A stretch of 64,000 bases of DNA, from NCBI GenBank assembly GCA_026874595.1, contig CM049311.1, positions 16,949,676 through 17,013,675 on the forward strand, read 5' to 3'. Source of the stretch: Sipunculus nudus (lineage: Eukaryota > Annelida > Sipuncula > Golfingiida > Sipunculidae). Made by a program: the position numbers and the translations under genes. Below are positions 51,421-62,811 of the stretch, piece by piece (position 1 is the first letter of the stretch; every line of letters starts with the position of its first letter). The notes under the pieces were generated by a model, which had not been told where the DNA came from, did no database searches, and saw only the letters and a list, made by a program, of their open reading frames with translations.

Positions 51421-52671
51421 ATAAGACAAGGAAACTCTATGCCGCGTTTGTCAATGTACGTGCCGTAAAACTAATTATCGTTAAAAAAATGCCCAAGTTG
51501 ACTATTTGCTAATCATAGTGTTCATCAACGGGTTGCACGGTCAGAAGAACATTTACTTACCGTTGCAGTTTTATGTGACAGTTGTATAATTCACTGGTTA
51601 GTATGACATAACAATGCAAGTTATCCCCCTGCACAGACTGCTATCGCTGCTATAAGCACAAATTATGATTTCTGACATGTGTATCGTACCGCCAGGCTTT
51701 ATGCGAATTGTTCATTCCCAAGTTATTTTATGTATCGCCTGACGGGCCAATTGTTCACTGTCATTCAAAACGATTTGAAACAAAGTGTCTACCTTGTATC
51801 GGGAGCGGAAACCGTCAACGGGATCTAATTATAACATCGAATCGACCACAGGATTGACCTGAGGCAATGCAGATCTGGGGACGCTTATTCGAACAAGACG
51901 CGGTCAAGGGACTCAGAGGTTAGTCGAGCCACTAAATGCAACATGCACAGTAATGGATTTCGATACGACTCTTGTGTATTTAATTTTAACTTGAACCTGA
52001 ATTTGAAAAAAAACATGGAGCAAAGGATCGAGACACGATATATTTTTCTACAAGGAAACACAAATCGTATGGGGAACATTATATCAAATGGTTGAAGCGA
52101 GTTCTTCTACAAATTACTAGCGTGATACAATAGCTTCAGACATCGGCGTGTGCATGTCGGCAGTAATGTTATTGTTATAAAATGAAAATCCATGCTGGTG
52201 GTGAAGTAAATATAAAACGCTGGAGTCTGAGGGCCAGTATTTCAGATTGTTTTAAACCGTTGTACATAATATATCATGGACAATGAAGGACAAAAAGGAC
52301 AGTTATTGGCGATGCCATTCCATGTCATTCATCGGCTGAGTAGTCAGAAGTATTTTCGCAAGGTGACTTACATAATCGGAGTATCTACGTCCAAGATCAT
52401 ATTTTTTTCATCTTTCAAAAAAATACTGTTTCACATATCTTTATATGAACATTTATTTATTCTACTACTTTATTAAGCAGTGACTTTATTAAAGAGATCA
52501 TTTATTACCATCCCCATTTTTCCTCTTTACCTGCAAAGGAAATATAGAATTGCAGTCATTCATACAATCGTCTGCAAATCGGTATCACTTAGATCAGTGA
52601 TTATTGTTTTCAAAACTTCACACAACCATCGCTAAATATCGTTGGTTTTGATTAATTGCCCAGTGCTGTGA
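51421..52671. other. No gene seen
   Basis: AT-rich unique-looking sequence between the tandem repeat and the LINE 3' tail. Open frames are under 70 codons without recognisable similarity. Confidence 0.5.
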
Positions 52672-52700
52672 TGATTGATTGATTGATTTCTTTATTCCTC
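52672..52700 (-). repeat. LINE 3' tail, (ATCA)n
   Basis: On the minus strand AATAAAG is followed by four ATCA-type units. This is the short simple-sequence tail on which LINE reverse transcription is primed in several clades. Confidence 0.65.
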
Positions 52701-52774
52701 CGCTGGGCGAAGAGGATAATCAGTACAATACCATATGTAATTCGAAACACAGAAATCAAACTACAGTATTCCAA

Positions 52775-53898
52775 TTACAAAGAGAAGCAAAATGAACACT
52801 CTATTACAAAGTTTCTCAAATATAATATTAATAAATGTCCTTCGGCCAGAGTATCAATAACACATTTTACAGATTGATAGAAGTAAGCTGCAGCGCGTAG
52901 GAAATCCTTTCCGTCATCTTCTCCTAACATCGGGATTTCAGATCCCAACAAGCATCCTACAAAAGAGTTATCGTCGGGTCCATTAAAGTAGGCACTACTC
53001 GCTATAGGAAGCTTGTCACAAATATAATTCAACAGTTCCTCCCTTTCGGGTATAACAGTCTCACATGAAACAACAACGTGTAATATAGGGTTACTCAATA
53101 ACTGTCCACAAAAATGGCATAATATCAGACTTCCGGCTGAGTCGAACAAACTATAGTGGGCCAGAAGTCTAACCATATAATAAAAGGATGAGACAGATCC
53201 AGTATAATTGTTTGCTGTATACCATAATCGTGAAGGCGCAAAAAACTTGTCTGAACCCTAGAGTACATTATAAAGTCGTCCGATTCACTTATTCTCTCAT
53301 TGAATAAAATTTCTTCCCTCTGAACAATTGCAGCGGTCACCTCCTTCTTCCACATCTGTTTGTTCAAGCTGCAACTCTGCTCATAAAAATTAATCATGTG
53401 ACACTCAAGATTATAATTTCTTAATATATCAGTAATATCTACCACAAAACCAATATTATTTGAGGTTTCTTTTTTTCTATAGCTATGTATACGTTCCCAA
53501 AGGATCCGAGACGATATTGAATTGTTAGAGTAGCATAACCTACCAAAAAATAATAGTTTTAACCTATCTAATATTGCTGAGAACCTTGGCATGCCTAGCA
53601 TTCCGAGTGCTATATCGCTGCGTACACGAAAAGGGAGACCCTGGGCTTTCTTAATACAAAAACGATGCATTCGTTCAAGAGCCGTGTATTCTTGTAAAGA
53701 AAGACCATTCCATAGTTCTGCCCAATAAAGCGCACCTGGTAGTACTACCGCTTTATAGAGAGAGGCCATTGTAAGAGGATTTAATCCATCAGCCCGTACT
53801 ACCGAGGGTGCGAGAGAAAGAAAAGATCCTTTGGCCTTTCGACAGGCATCACGTGTTCTCTCCACTGACGACAGGGAGGCCGATAATACAATACCCAA
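52775..53898 (-). pseudogene. LINE ORF2, C-terminal part
   Basis: Two overlapping frames (53,125-53,898 and 52,775-53,176) together carry the region after the RT palm: GIVLSASLSSVERTRDA, then SLYKAVVLPGALY and LERMHRFC, followed by a tail with a CHFCG Cys pair and LLSNPILHVVVSC. Such C-terminal segments with a Cys/His cluster are typical of CR1/L2-like ORF2 proteins. The frame change near 53,150 marks at least one indel. No RNase H domain is seen. Confidence 0.8.
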
Positions 53899-54059
53899 GT
53901 GTTTATGGGATCATACTTCTTCTATGAGAGAGTCACCTAAATACCATACTCTGTCTGTTCTCCTACGATTAAAGGTCCGAGTTGATTCCCCAATAACCAT
54001 GATTACAGATTTTTTTTAGAATTAATGAAAATCGCCACTCCGTGGAATAATCATAACAT

Positions 54060-55261
54060 ATATTTATCATTTTTGAAGACCTCTAGGTGACAGTGAAATC
54101 AAAGCCAAGTCATCAGCTTGTGTTGGAGATCCTGCGTAAATAGGGCCAATACAGGCACCATAACCACTGTCTCAGCTTTATCAAAAGATCATTTAAATAG
54201 AGCATATAAAAACCATGGTGATAATACGCCTCCCTGGCGTACCGATTGTTCAATAGTAAACCCCTCGCTGATTACGCCATCCTGCGCGACAGCGCACTGC
54301 AAATTAGAATAAGAATTTATTAGTACTCTCCACAAGCTTCCATTAATCTCCATTTCGTACAATTTTATAAACAAACCCTTATGCCAAACAAAATCAAATG
54401 CTTTAGAACTATCCAAATAGCAAACATTCACTTTAGATTGTCTTTCGAGGTTGTGATTTATACATTCAGACAAATGAAATGACGCATTTACTGCACCGGT
54501 CCCTTTTTGGAAAGCACATTGCATTTCATCAGGAAAAGATATATTGCAAAATTTTAGATAATTTCTAGCCTTGCTAATATGACTTTCTCTAACAGCTTAT
54601 AAACACTAGATAACAACGTAATCCCTCTACAATTATCAGTGTTCGACTAACTTTTCCTTTGTTTTTTTATAAGAGTCACAACTATACCTTTTTTCATCTT
54701 TATAGGCACCTTTCCAACGTCTAGAATTAAATTAAATAAGATTGTTATATGCTCAGCTAAAGCTTTCCCCCCATATTTAAAATGTTTGTTGGAAATATTA
54801 TCTAAACCGCACAATTTACCGCTTTTCAGTCTTCTTATAGCCTTTTCAACTTCTTCCACAGAGAAAGAAACGTCAAATATATTACCAGTGACGTATTGTG
54901 AATCACGGGAGTAATCACTCATCTTGTCATCAATCACTCTTTTAAAATCCTCCTTATAATTATCCGAGACAGAGTAGGAGTACAACCTCGAAAAGTGTTT
55001 AGCCCATTCTTCAGCTTTCGTTTTGGGATCATTAGTCACTTTACCGTTAAAATTAATAGCTACATTTTGACTTGTATTCGAGCGACGTCGGCGAAATCTA
55101 GACCAATATTTATTAAAATCAACCTCAGCACATTTATCTATTTCTTCAAAAAATTCCCGCTCTCTACGCAAGTGATATTCTCTCATCTGTCTCCTGAACT
55201 CTCGTTTAGCGCTTTTATAAGCGACATACGAATCAAATTCAAATCCCCTCGGCCTGTCCAT
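54060..55261 (-). pseudogene. LINE ORF2, reverse transcriptase core
   Basis: The upstream frame (54,647-55,261) ends in the RT entry region with AIRRLKSGKLCGLDNISNK. The next frame (54,189-54,524) has motif A YLDSSKAFDFVWH, where the catalytic Asp lies, and motif B SVRQGGVLSPW. Motif C reads QADDLALIS in a third frame, with the Ala-Asp-Asp codons at 54,109-54,117, so both catalytic Asp residues are still encoded although the frame is broken on both sides. RT would copy the element RNA at the target site. Frameshifts separate all three pieces. Confidence 0.88.
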
Positions 55262-55513
55262 AGTTCTCTCGCCCTTAACATCTTCTTATGGAGAGAACGC
55301 AAGCTTTCGTTTCAATTGGTCTGATGTAGGGTTTATATTTGCGACGTGGGACAAATTTTTGAGAGGCTTCGTTTAAAATACTAACAATCGACCTAAAATA
55401 TACACTTATGACATCAGAATCGTTCACATTTTTTCATTAACTGTAAGGGAGTTCAGTTTATCTGTAATCATATTTTTAGAAAGTGAAACAGCCGACACCT
55501 GGCCTTTAAATTT

Positions 55514-56360
55514 TTACAAGTTATAACCCATTGGATAAGACGACCTAGAGATAAAAGGACGCGTAGTGAGGTTTAAACATAGAAGAACTGAATGATCTGA
55601 AACATTCCCGGGTTCAACTATGATTTTACAAGTTGACACATCAGGTAACAGCTCGTGTTGGACCATAATATGGTCTATAAGGGACCTATTTTCGCCATTT
55701 TGGTACGGATAAAAGGAAAACATAGGTCCATTACAGATTGTCTGAACACATAATGATATCATATCAAGTTCTGTTAACGGTTTTTGCAATAATTGACTTT
55801 TGTGAGTTAATTTTCCAGAGCATTTCGAACCACTAATTTCACAATTAAAATCACCGTCTATAATAACTTCGCCGTCCAGTGAATACTGAAAATAAAGCTC
55901 ATAGGGTTGATCAATACACTGTGTGTACAAATTTAGGTCATAGTTTGAACTTGGGAGATACACGCAAATAACGTGTTAAGGTGTTCTTCCATTAATATTT
56001 AAACGGACCCCAATGATACGATCACTTTCTATATCACCGAGCAAGGTAATGGCACTCTTTAAACTCCGTTTAAAGAGAATGGCAACACCTGCCTTGCCCC
56101 TGCGAAATGATTCAAATGGGTCAAGTGCTGAATCAGCTTAAGCAAAAAGCAAAATATCCTCAGTCTAAGGAATCCAGGATATTCAGATTATCATAAAATA
56201 ACCAATGCTCTGTTAGGCATAGTATATCTATGTCGTACCTATTTAATATATCAGATATAATGATACATGAACTGAAAGCTCCTCTTGCATTAAAGCAACT
56301 TATCGTTAATTTTTCCATATCAGGAAGTATTCCCGGTTGTCTATCTATGTGATTTAGCAT
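55514..56360 (-). pseudogene. LINE ORF2, AP-like endonuclease domain
   Basis: The N-terminal piece (56,160-56,360) contains ISCFNARGAF and DIDILCLTEHWL, the first two blocks of the exonuclease-endonuclease-phosphatase fold (Asn and catalytic Glu). The C-terminal piece (55,514-55,963) contains GDFN, SLIDHIMV and SDHSVLL, the remaining active-site blocks (Asp/Asn, Asp and Asp-His). This enzyme nicks the target DNA to prime reverse transcription. A frameshift near 56,110-56,160 and an in-frame TAA near 55,978 break it. The key residues are otherwise retained, so decay is moderate. Confidence 0.88.
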
Positions 56361-56427
56361 ATTTGAAATTTAGACTAGTGTAGTTACAAAGGCTAATATA
56401 CCTGTCATAATATCTCTTACAACTAAA

Positions 56428-57852
56428 TCAGGATTTTACCCTCTGGACCCATTTTCTAGCATAAACCTCCCTGGGCCAAAAACGCTCTGTCAGCAGGTTT
56501 TCACAACATTTCGTAGGGACTTTCAAGTAGCAACCTTTATACCCAGACCTCCTACTTTGCAATATAACCAAGTCAACTATACGGCGATTTCTCCGCTTAA
56601 TGTAATCAGAAATTAAATGATGATTCACATGGTACTCAATATTTCCAACATAGAGTTCAGTATATAACGCTTGATCAGAGTCCATTTGCTTCTGATTTTT
56701 TGTGGATGACTTTTCAGTGCAGGTAGGTTCATTTTCATCAATTTTATGTCTCTCAACAGCGGCATCTTGACCTTCAGTTTTGTCGATTTCTCTGCTCCAG
56801 TCACTGTGTATGCGAGCAGACAGGGATTCATCAGGCGGATGACCACTCAGGGCATGTGCATACGGTCGTTCTTGGTTAGAAGACTTTTTAACGTGACGCT
56901 GAAGCTCAGGCCTCAAGAAAGTGACACTAGCAGACAGAGATGGAATTTGTTCCTCCAATGTATTCAGGTTCTCCTCTACTGACCTCACAAGCCCTTTTAG
57001 TCTTTTACTTTTACGCTTTAAGGCCAAATGATCCTCCAAAATCTCTTCAGTTTTTTTACTTTAATTCAGATTGTGTTTGTTTCATGTTCTTATTAATGGA
57101 CTCCTGTCCACCTAAGGCCTGTTTTTGCATTGCGATGGCATCTTGTAACGAAGACATCACACTGTTTGTGCTGTCCATGTGCTGTGACACCATCACTTTT
57201 TAATTGACCAATATCATCTCTATATATTTAAATTTGTTCAAGAATGCATTTCTGACCAGTCTCATTTGCCCGTTTCAAACTGATTACCTCTGCTTTGACC
57301 TCATCTAGAATATTCTTTACAAAGGAACAAAGGTCGTTTTGATTAGTGAGCGGCACAGTGCTATCATCTACCGATGAGGTCGGCACTTTAGAAGAGAATG
57401 ATACACAAACAGGCTGCGCGTTAGACTTGTTATGACCACTCAACACCTCACAGACATCAGTGGCTGGGCCATCGTTTATAAAAACACACCAAAGTATAAC
57501 AAGCCTTAGCCAGTTTCGATCTATAGCTTTCCCCATTTTTACTGCAGGATTTTTGTTCCTTAACCAGCTGGCCACCTGGGAAATTTTGCAAGGAGCTAGC
57601 TACCATATAGAGTTCATATCTGATTGCATCCAACTGCTCAGGGCAAAAATCACTCTCCGACAATAGCCGCTGTATGAAAGTGTCATATGGCACACTGTGA
57701 GCCCATTCTATCAGTCTGTTTGCCGAAGAAATAATATTATCATCACTTGTACAGTCATTGCTGACATAGGTGTTAATGCTATCATCATTTAGACGGTTCA
57801 ATGAATCGCCAACCAGTGCAGAGAGACATCTATCAGCCGACATTTCTCCCAT
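56428..57852 (-). pseudogene. LINE ORF1 remnant
   Basis: The likely start is at 57,852. An N-terminal region (57,457-57,852) runs into a second frame near 57,470 (57,228-57,575), then into a Gln-rich, probably coiled-coil stretch in a third frame near 57,060-57,200, and finally to 56,428-57,039. That last piece has a heptad-like LALKRKSKRLKGLVRSVEEN segment and a C-terminal domain with LYVGNIEYHVNHHLISDYIK and RFWPREVYARKWV. That domain resembles the RNA-binding-like fold found at the end of many LINE ORF1 proteins. The role would be RNA binding and chaperone activity in the RNP. At least two frameshifts are present. Assignment rests on position before the endonuclease and on domain style. 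Confidence 0.7.
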
Positions 57853-58118
57853 GTAAAAAAAAAAAGACCTTCACCTTTAATTTGTCACCAGTGTTCCGCT
57901 GTTCCGCTTGACCAACTCCAAATTGAGACCAAACACGTCCAATATAAATCTGTGCAAAAACTGGTGAATTTGCTTAAATTCTGTCTTCAACAGGTCATAG
58001 TTTGAAAACTGCGAACATGAATTTTCCCAGTATCTTCTCAATAGGTCCAGATAATAAAGATTAATAGTCCAAATTACGCAAAATTAGCGGAGCTCGTATA
58101 ACCTGTGGCCGCTTAGCC

Positions 58119-58133
58119 AGCGCCATCTACAGG
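58119..58133 (-). promoter_or_regulatory. CTCF-like motif at the LINE 5' end
   Basis: On the minus strand CCTGTAGATGGCGCT fits the CTCF core (YAGATGGC plus flanks). It sits just where I place the LINE 5' end, so it may belong to the element promoter. Binding is not shown. Confidence 0.25.
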
Positions 58134-58140
58134 CCGCCCG

Positions 58141-58988
58141 GGGCGTTTAATACGGTATACAGAAAATATGTAGAACTTCAAAAGTTATGGAAGAGGATCC
58201 TTAGTTCGGCTCATGTAATGTCAAATTATTAATACACATATATTCAATTATTTTTTAAAAGCATAACTGTTTACACTGAATCATAAAGAACATTTATTTT
58301 AAGAAATTCAATAATGCCACGACATTGCATCTTGCATCTTACATTGGACCTTACTTGGTCCGTTAGTTGAATCACTATTCCATAAGATTTCGTACATTGT
58401 AGTTTTGCGTTTAATGAACATGCTAACGTTTTTTTATCTAAATACAAGACTCATTAAATTTTATTAATAATTCCTTCTTTATTTCACATATACAGGCTAT
58501 GGGTCGGATGAGTAAGAAACAATGGTAAAATGATAATTATAGAGGTTTCTCGACTATAATTTTATACTGAAATTATTCTTCAATTTTACCCATGCTGAAA
58601 GAGAACGCGAAGAGTTTTTAACTCTCCTGAAGTATGGATTCCTCACACTAAGACCATCCACACTTTTATAAAATACAACACAGCGGTTTTAATTTACATT
58701 CTGTTAACAACCAAACAGCTCGACGATCGGTGGATCATTGGCATATATCTAAGATGAATTCCAGTCAGCTGAGATGAATAAAGAAATCCTAGTATTAGAA
58801 GGAGCATTACTACAGGGATCAGCGTGCAGGTAGTGCATGCTTTCACATTGTTCTTTTACACTAAAAAAGCAACAAATACAGAGTAAAGTGAACACATTTT
58901 ATTAAAAAATCACATTGCCAGTTGGTGGGGTGCTCAGCGGTCAGATAAACATCACGTGCAAATACATAATTCTACCGGTTGTTCCTAT

Positions 58989-59024
<36 letters not shown>

Positions 59025-60969
59025 CCTTTTGAAAAAAAAATAAAATAAATGACAATGCTGCCTTGATGTATTCGAAGAAATATATTAAATACAGGTCAAT
59101 CAGAGTGGATGTTTGGTATAATCAGTAAAGCCTGCGTTACATATTCAAAGGCCTCCGGTGGAATTTGTGGACCGCCAGAAAGTCGCCGAATACCAAGCCC
59201 GCCAGGAACTCGAGCGTATTTTACGCTTAAAATCTAACCTGTCACATATCGGACGGGGATCGGTCGGTGCTCAAATATGGCCCGGCGGCCGACAGTTATA
59301 AACATTAGTCTGGCGAAAAGATTAAAAATCTTCATTTTGGTGTGATTGATGAATTAATCCTGTAATTCTAAATACGAGGCTGATTATCACTTATCTTCTC
59401 ATACTACGCACTGGAATGCATCATAACTGGAATGTATAGCTCTATAAGACAACCCCTTACCTACAGACCCCACATGTGTAATACATTTGCCCACCGCAAG
59501 GAGTATAATTGAGAACCAATCCTTGGGTGAATTCACTGTAATCTTACATTCCAACAAGTCCCTGGCCACAAGACTTGTAAGTATGTAACTTTGGGACTGG
59601 GGCAAATATCTACATGCAGTTATATTTAAACAGAACAGTACTATGTCTTTCGATTTGTATTTGGTTTAGTAACTAGCTTGTTCTTGATGATATAGTATTC
59701 AAATATGGAGCCAAAGTACTCACTGCGTCTACACTGGATTTGTATTTCACATAAACCATATATAAGTTGGCCAGAAGGTGGATATTAACTTGTAGATGCT
59801 CTGTATTTTACTCAGCACGTTTCTGGACAACTCTGTATTCTTGTATCTGTATTATAAATAATTAGCCTTGTCTCGCTCAGCACAATGTGGTATCGATGGA
59901 ATATCTTTGCATAGTAGGTATAGAACAAATAGTATATGGTGAGCGTTGTACATGATTAGTAAAAAATTGTCACATTTACCTGGCAATATTTAGGCAGATA
60001 TATATGGATGCAGTGTATTTCATGACTGCTTAATTAACATGTACTCTGAATGGACAAAGATCAATACACTTGCTTCTTTCCTTTTTGTTATGCATGAATG
60101 AAGGAGCACTGTGCAAAATAAGCATGGCTGTAACTGTACAGTGTAGCACAAATATTGTATAATACAACAACATTACATCATCGGATGCTCCTGTATCAAT
60201 ATATTAATGGTATCTGACCATCCATACAAAGCAATGTCTAACATTTAAGAACTCATGGCCTCACAGACAGTATTTATGTGAACAAAATCTGTTAGGCTAT
60301 TGTTGGGAGATAACTTTTATAAATATATTTCTTTACACTTCTGTGTATAAGTATGAACATTTGCTTCGAATCAAGACTTTAATGCACCCTGGATTTGCCA
60401 GACTTTTGTTGTGAGCAACCAATCATAATGTGCATCATATCTTTACAACTTCACCAGTATGGCTTCCTCAACAAGGGGCCAAGTAAATCACCTTTTAAGT
60501 TAAGAGAACTGGCGTGTGGACATCAAAAGCTTCTTTATTTTAAGAAGGCAGTGTATAAAAAAATCTCTATTTTCCTTGATTAATCTACCCTTGCAAACAC
60601 TCAAATGTACCCAAACCCAGGAAATATTTCAAAGTTTGTGACATTTTGGCTTAACTGATTAGGGGAAATTTTCCTATGAATTACACAGGTGGCATGAAAA
60701 GATAAATTACAAAATCAATGGCACAGAAACACTATACACAAAAGACCCTTGCATAAATTATGGACGTATGTGCTTAATATTCAATATAACAATAACTCCC
60801 TTAAAAATACACCACCTTGTGCAAAGTTGACAGGAAAATGCTCCAGAGAATAAATACATTTGCATATAAGCCAGAACAATACATCTATTTTCACTCCAGC
60901 ATGAAGCTCACTGAGCAACGTATAGGTTGCCCATTGCTTGCTGCAACACATTCTCACTTACATATCCTC
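58141..60969. other. Intergenic or 3' UTR of the LicD-like gene
   Basis: No protein-coding frame is supported. An (AT)n run lies at 58,993-59,022. The part just below 60,970 is downstream of the LicD-like stop on the minus strand and is probably its 3' UTR. AATAAA on the minus strand occurs at 60,534-60,539 and 58,898-58,903 among others; I cannot choose between them. Confidence 0.45.
58993..59022. repeat. (AT)n microsatellite
   Basis: AT dinucleotide run of 30 bp. Confidence 0.95.
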
Positions 60970-61644
60970 CTAAACAGCATTTGCTTGGTTCCCTTCACAG
61001 TTAGGTGGTTTTACTTCTTTCCACCAGGTGTCAGGGTACATGTATTTCTGTATCTCAATGTCCCCTCTGGGCACCGACAGGTCCATTCCATGGAATCGTA
61101 GTGTCGGCAATGGTGGACTTAACAATTTGCTTGGAAACTTAAAATTCTTTAAATCCCCTGCTACACCAGTTCGCCTGAACCACACAAAGTCATCAGATAA
61201 CTGAAAAACCACCAACTGTCCCCGAGCTTTTTTGTAATGAAGGTCATACAAACCTTGTCTGGGATTGTAGCTGATTGATATATTGGACCATTTAAACATT
61301 CTGTAAAAATATTCTTCATTCTTTGTATCCAAATCTTCACTTGTTACACAAAATTCAATATCGTTGTCCCATGGTAGCCGGGCTTGCAAACGCATGGCCC
61401 CCCACAACGTTCCATAACACAAAAAATACGGAATATTCTGACTTCCTAACAATGTATGCAGTCTCCTGGTTAACTCTATCAGATCTTGCTGGACGTCGTT
61501 TGGATAGAAGCAGGGTGAAGGCCTCAAGTACCACGCTACTTCTTCTGTGTACATCCTGAATAATCCATACCCCACTGCACAGTACAAGGTAAGGATGATA
61601 TAACCTACAACTTTAGCTGGAGAGCATACCCGTCCAAGTCCCAT
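60970..61644 (-). CDS. LicD/fukutin-like type II membrane protein
   Basis: 224 residues from the first internal Met. A single hydrophobic segment at about 11-31 follows a short basic N-terminus, giving a type II signal anchor and suggesting Golgi/ER lumenal placement. Residues 77-98 hold the family signature: GTLWGAMR, then LPWDNDIEF. In the LicD/fukutin nucleotidyltransferase-like fold the paired Asp of DND (93-95) bind metal, and the fold transfers phospho-sugar alcohols or phosphocholine to glycans. The C-terminus keeps a conserved VPRGDIEIQKYMYPDTWW block (191-208). The substrate is unknown. The frame stays open for 16 codons above the Met to a good 3' splice site (TATTTTTCAG, ending at 61,693), so translation may start in an upstream exon outside this piece. 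Kozak context at the internal ATG is favourable (G at -3, G at +4). It ends in TAG. Confidence 0.85.
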   Translation of the reverse strand: MGLGRVCSPAKVVGYIILTLYCAVGYGLFRMYTEEVAWYLRPSPCFYPNDVQQDLIELTRRLHTLLGSQNIPYFLCYGTLWGAMRLQARLPWDNDIEFCVTSEDLDTKNEEYFYRMFKWSNISISYNPRQGLYDLHYKKARGQLVVFQLSDDFVWFRRTGVAGDLKNFKFPSKLLSPPLPTLRFHGMDLSVPRGDIEIQKYMYPDTWWKEVKPPNCEGNQANAV

Positions 61645-61691
61645 TACTTCTAATGCAGTGTTTATTTGTCCACTGTGACGCTTCCAGAATA

Positions 61692-61702
61692 CCTGAAAAA
61701 TA
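61692..61702 (-). other. Splice acceptor of the LicD-like exon
   Basis: On the minus strand TATTTTTCAG precedes the first exon base at 61,692. The intron would extend to higher coordinates. The frame is open across the exon start, so the upstream exon may be coding. Confidence 0.5.
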
Positions 61703-62171
61703 TTGAACCATGTATGTATAAATTCATATTCATATTAATTACATATTTACTCTTTTTAGTTTAATTATATATTTACTCTTCTTATATCACTGTGTATCCA
61801 ATATTACAAAATGGATAAATTTAAAATCTTTACATTTTAAAGTCCAATGCAACATATAATCCTTTCATGGAAATTTAATCATGTTTATTTATTCTCACCA
61901 CTTTAATAAATTGTATTGATAACCCAAGATCAGCTGATATAATTCTTCAAACTATTACACAATTATCCTGATGCCCAAGCAAGCGTCAGACTGACACATT
62001 GGTTTTCACTACCAGCAGATTAGTAGAACCTCTTATCCTCTGACATACATCAACTGCAGACCAATAGGTCATGATGCTCAGCTGAATAGCATGACATTTT
62101 CGCCTAATATGCTCACCTGTCAGTCACATTTTTTTTATTATAGAATGGTAATTTGATTTAACCTTGGATGA
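61703..62171. other. Probable intron, no gene seen
   Basis: AT-rich sequence upstream of the LicD-like exon. It contains a 30-bp word at 62,066-62,095 with a related copy at 63,861-63,890 (25 of 30 identical). Confidence 0.4.
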
Positions 62172-62430
62172 CCGGGATATGGATGGTTAAGGGCGCCGGA
62201 CTTGTGACTGCAAGGTTGTACGTTCACGTCACGATCTAAACGCCGTCTGCACTAAGACTCCTAAGCAAAGTCTTTACCACAAAAGTTCGCTCTCTCAACC
62301 CAGGAGTACATGGGTACTGGTTATTGGAGGAAGGCAAATGTAGAACGAATAACATTCCAGCGCCTGATATGCCTGCTTGGTTTGTATGCTCCCCAGAGAG
62401 CTAAAAAAGCTACAAGAATGAACAGGCCCG
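62172..62430 (+). mobile_element. tRNA-derived SINE
   Basis: The head looks tRNA-like. The A-box region TGGTTAAGGGCGCCGGA (62,184-62,200) and B-box region GGTTGTACGTTCACGTC (62,214-62,230) are about 30 bp apart, as in internal RNA polymerase III promoters. The body has CTCTCAACCCAGGAGTACAT and GGGTACTGG-type blocks that resemble the conserved body of widespread metazoan SINEs (recognised from memory of the style, not searched). The 3' end is not sharply defined. The B box is degenerate (TTCACGTC), so this copy is likely inactive. Confidence 0.65.
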
Positions 62431-62811
62431 AAAGACCAGGAAAGCAAAGTGTAAAGTCAGATGAGACTGACATCGTCGGTGATATCAGACTTAAACCCTC
62501 ACCTTTTTTTCATAATTTCATTGATGGCTTCAATGAGAAATATAGAAAAAGAGAAAATTTTAACATTAGCAGGGTTGATAAAAATCATGATTTTTTAAAT
62601 AAATCAATAAAATTGTATTATTTTGATTTAAATCAGATTAATTTGACTCAAATGTTTCCATTTAAAAGAGCTTTAAAATTGAATCAGGTATTTAAACTGT
62701 ATGCTGATATGCAATATGATAATATGCAAACATAAATAAATATATTTAAAATAGAATGCTATAATCTTTGGGATAAATATTTTTTTTTATATCAAATTGT
62801 GCATATACATC
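62431..62811. other. AT-rich stretch between SINE and hAT MITE, no gene seen
   Basis: An open frame (62,310-62,735) runs across the SINE into Lys/Asn/Phe-rich AT-biased sequence and has no recognisable domain. I do not call it a gene. Confidence 0.5.

Larger units (their letters stand above)
52672..58140 (-). mobile_element. Decayed APE-type LINE (non-LTR retrotransposon)
   Basis: Read on the minus strand, the order is ORF1, an AP-like endonuclease, reverse transcriptase, a C-terminal Cys-rich tail, then a 3' end AATAAAG followed by a short (ATCA)n tail at about 52,672-52,700. This is the layout of two-ORF, APE-type LINEs. Coding pieces fall in different frames with stops, so it is dead. A microsatellite-like 3' tail rather than poly(A) fits CR1/L2-like groups better than L1, but I cannot fix the clade. 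The 5' limit near 58,140 is estimated from where ORF1-leader-like sequence gives way to ordinary AT-rich DNA. No target duplication was found. Confidence 0.85.

Noticed and set aside
53831-54312. Plus-strand open frames over the LINE
   Set aside because: They are antisense shadows of the reverse transcriptase region.
62172-62240. Functional tRNA gene
   Set aside because: It has A- and B-box-like words but the B box is degenerate, and I could not fold a full cloverleaf. It is better explained as the SINE head.
62310-62735. 141-codon plus frame
   Set aside because: It begins inside the SINE and continues into AT-biased sequence with no recognisable domain.
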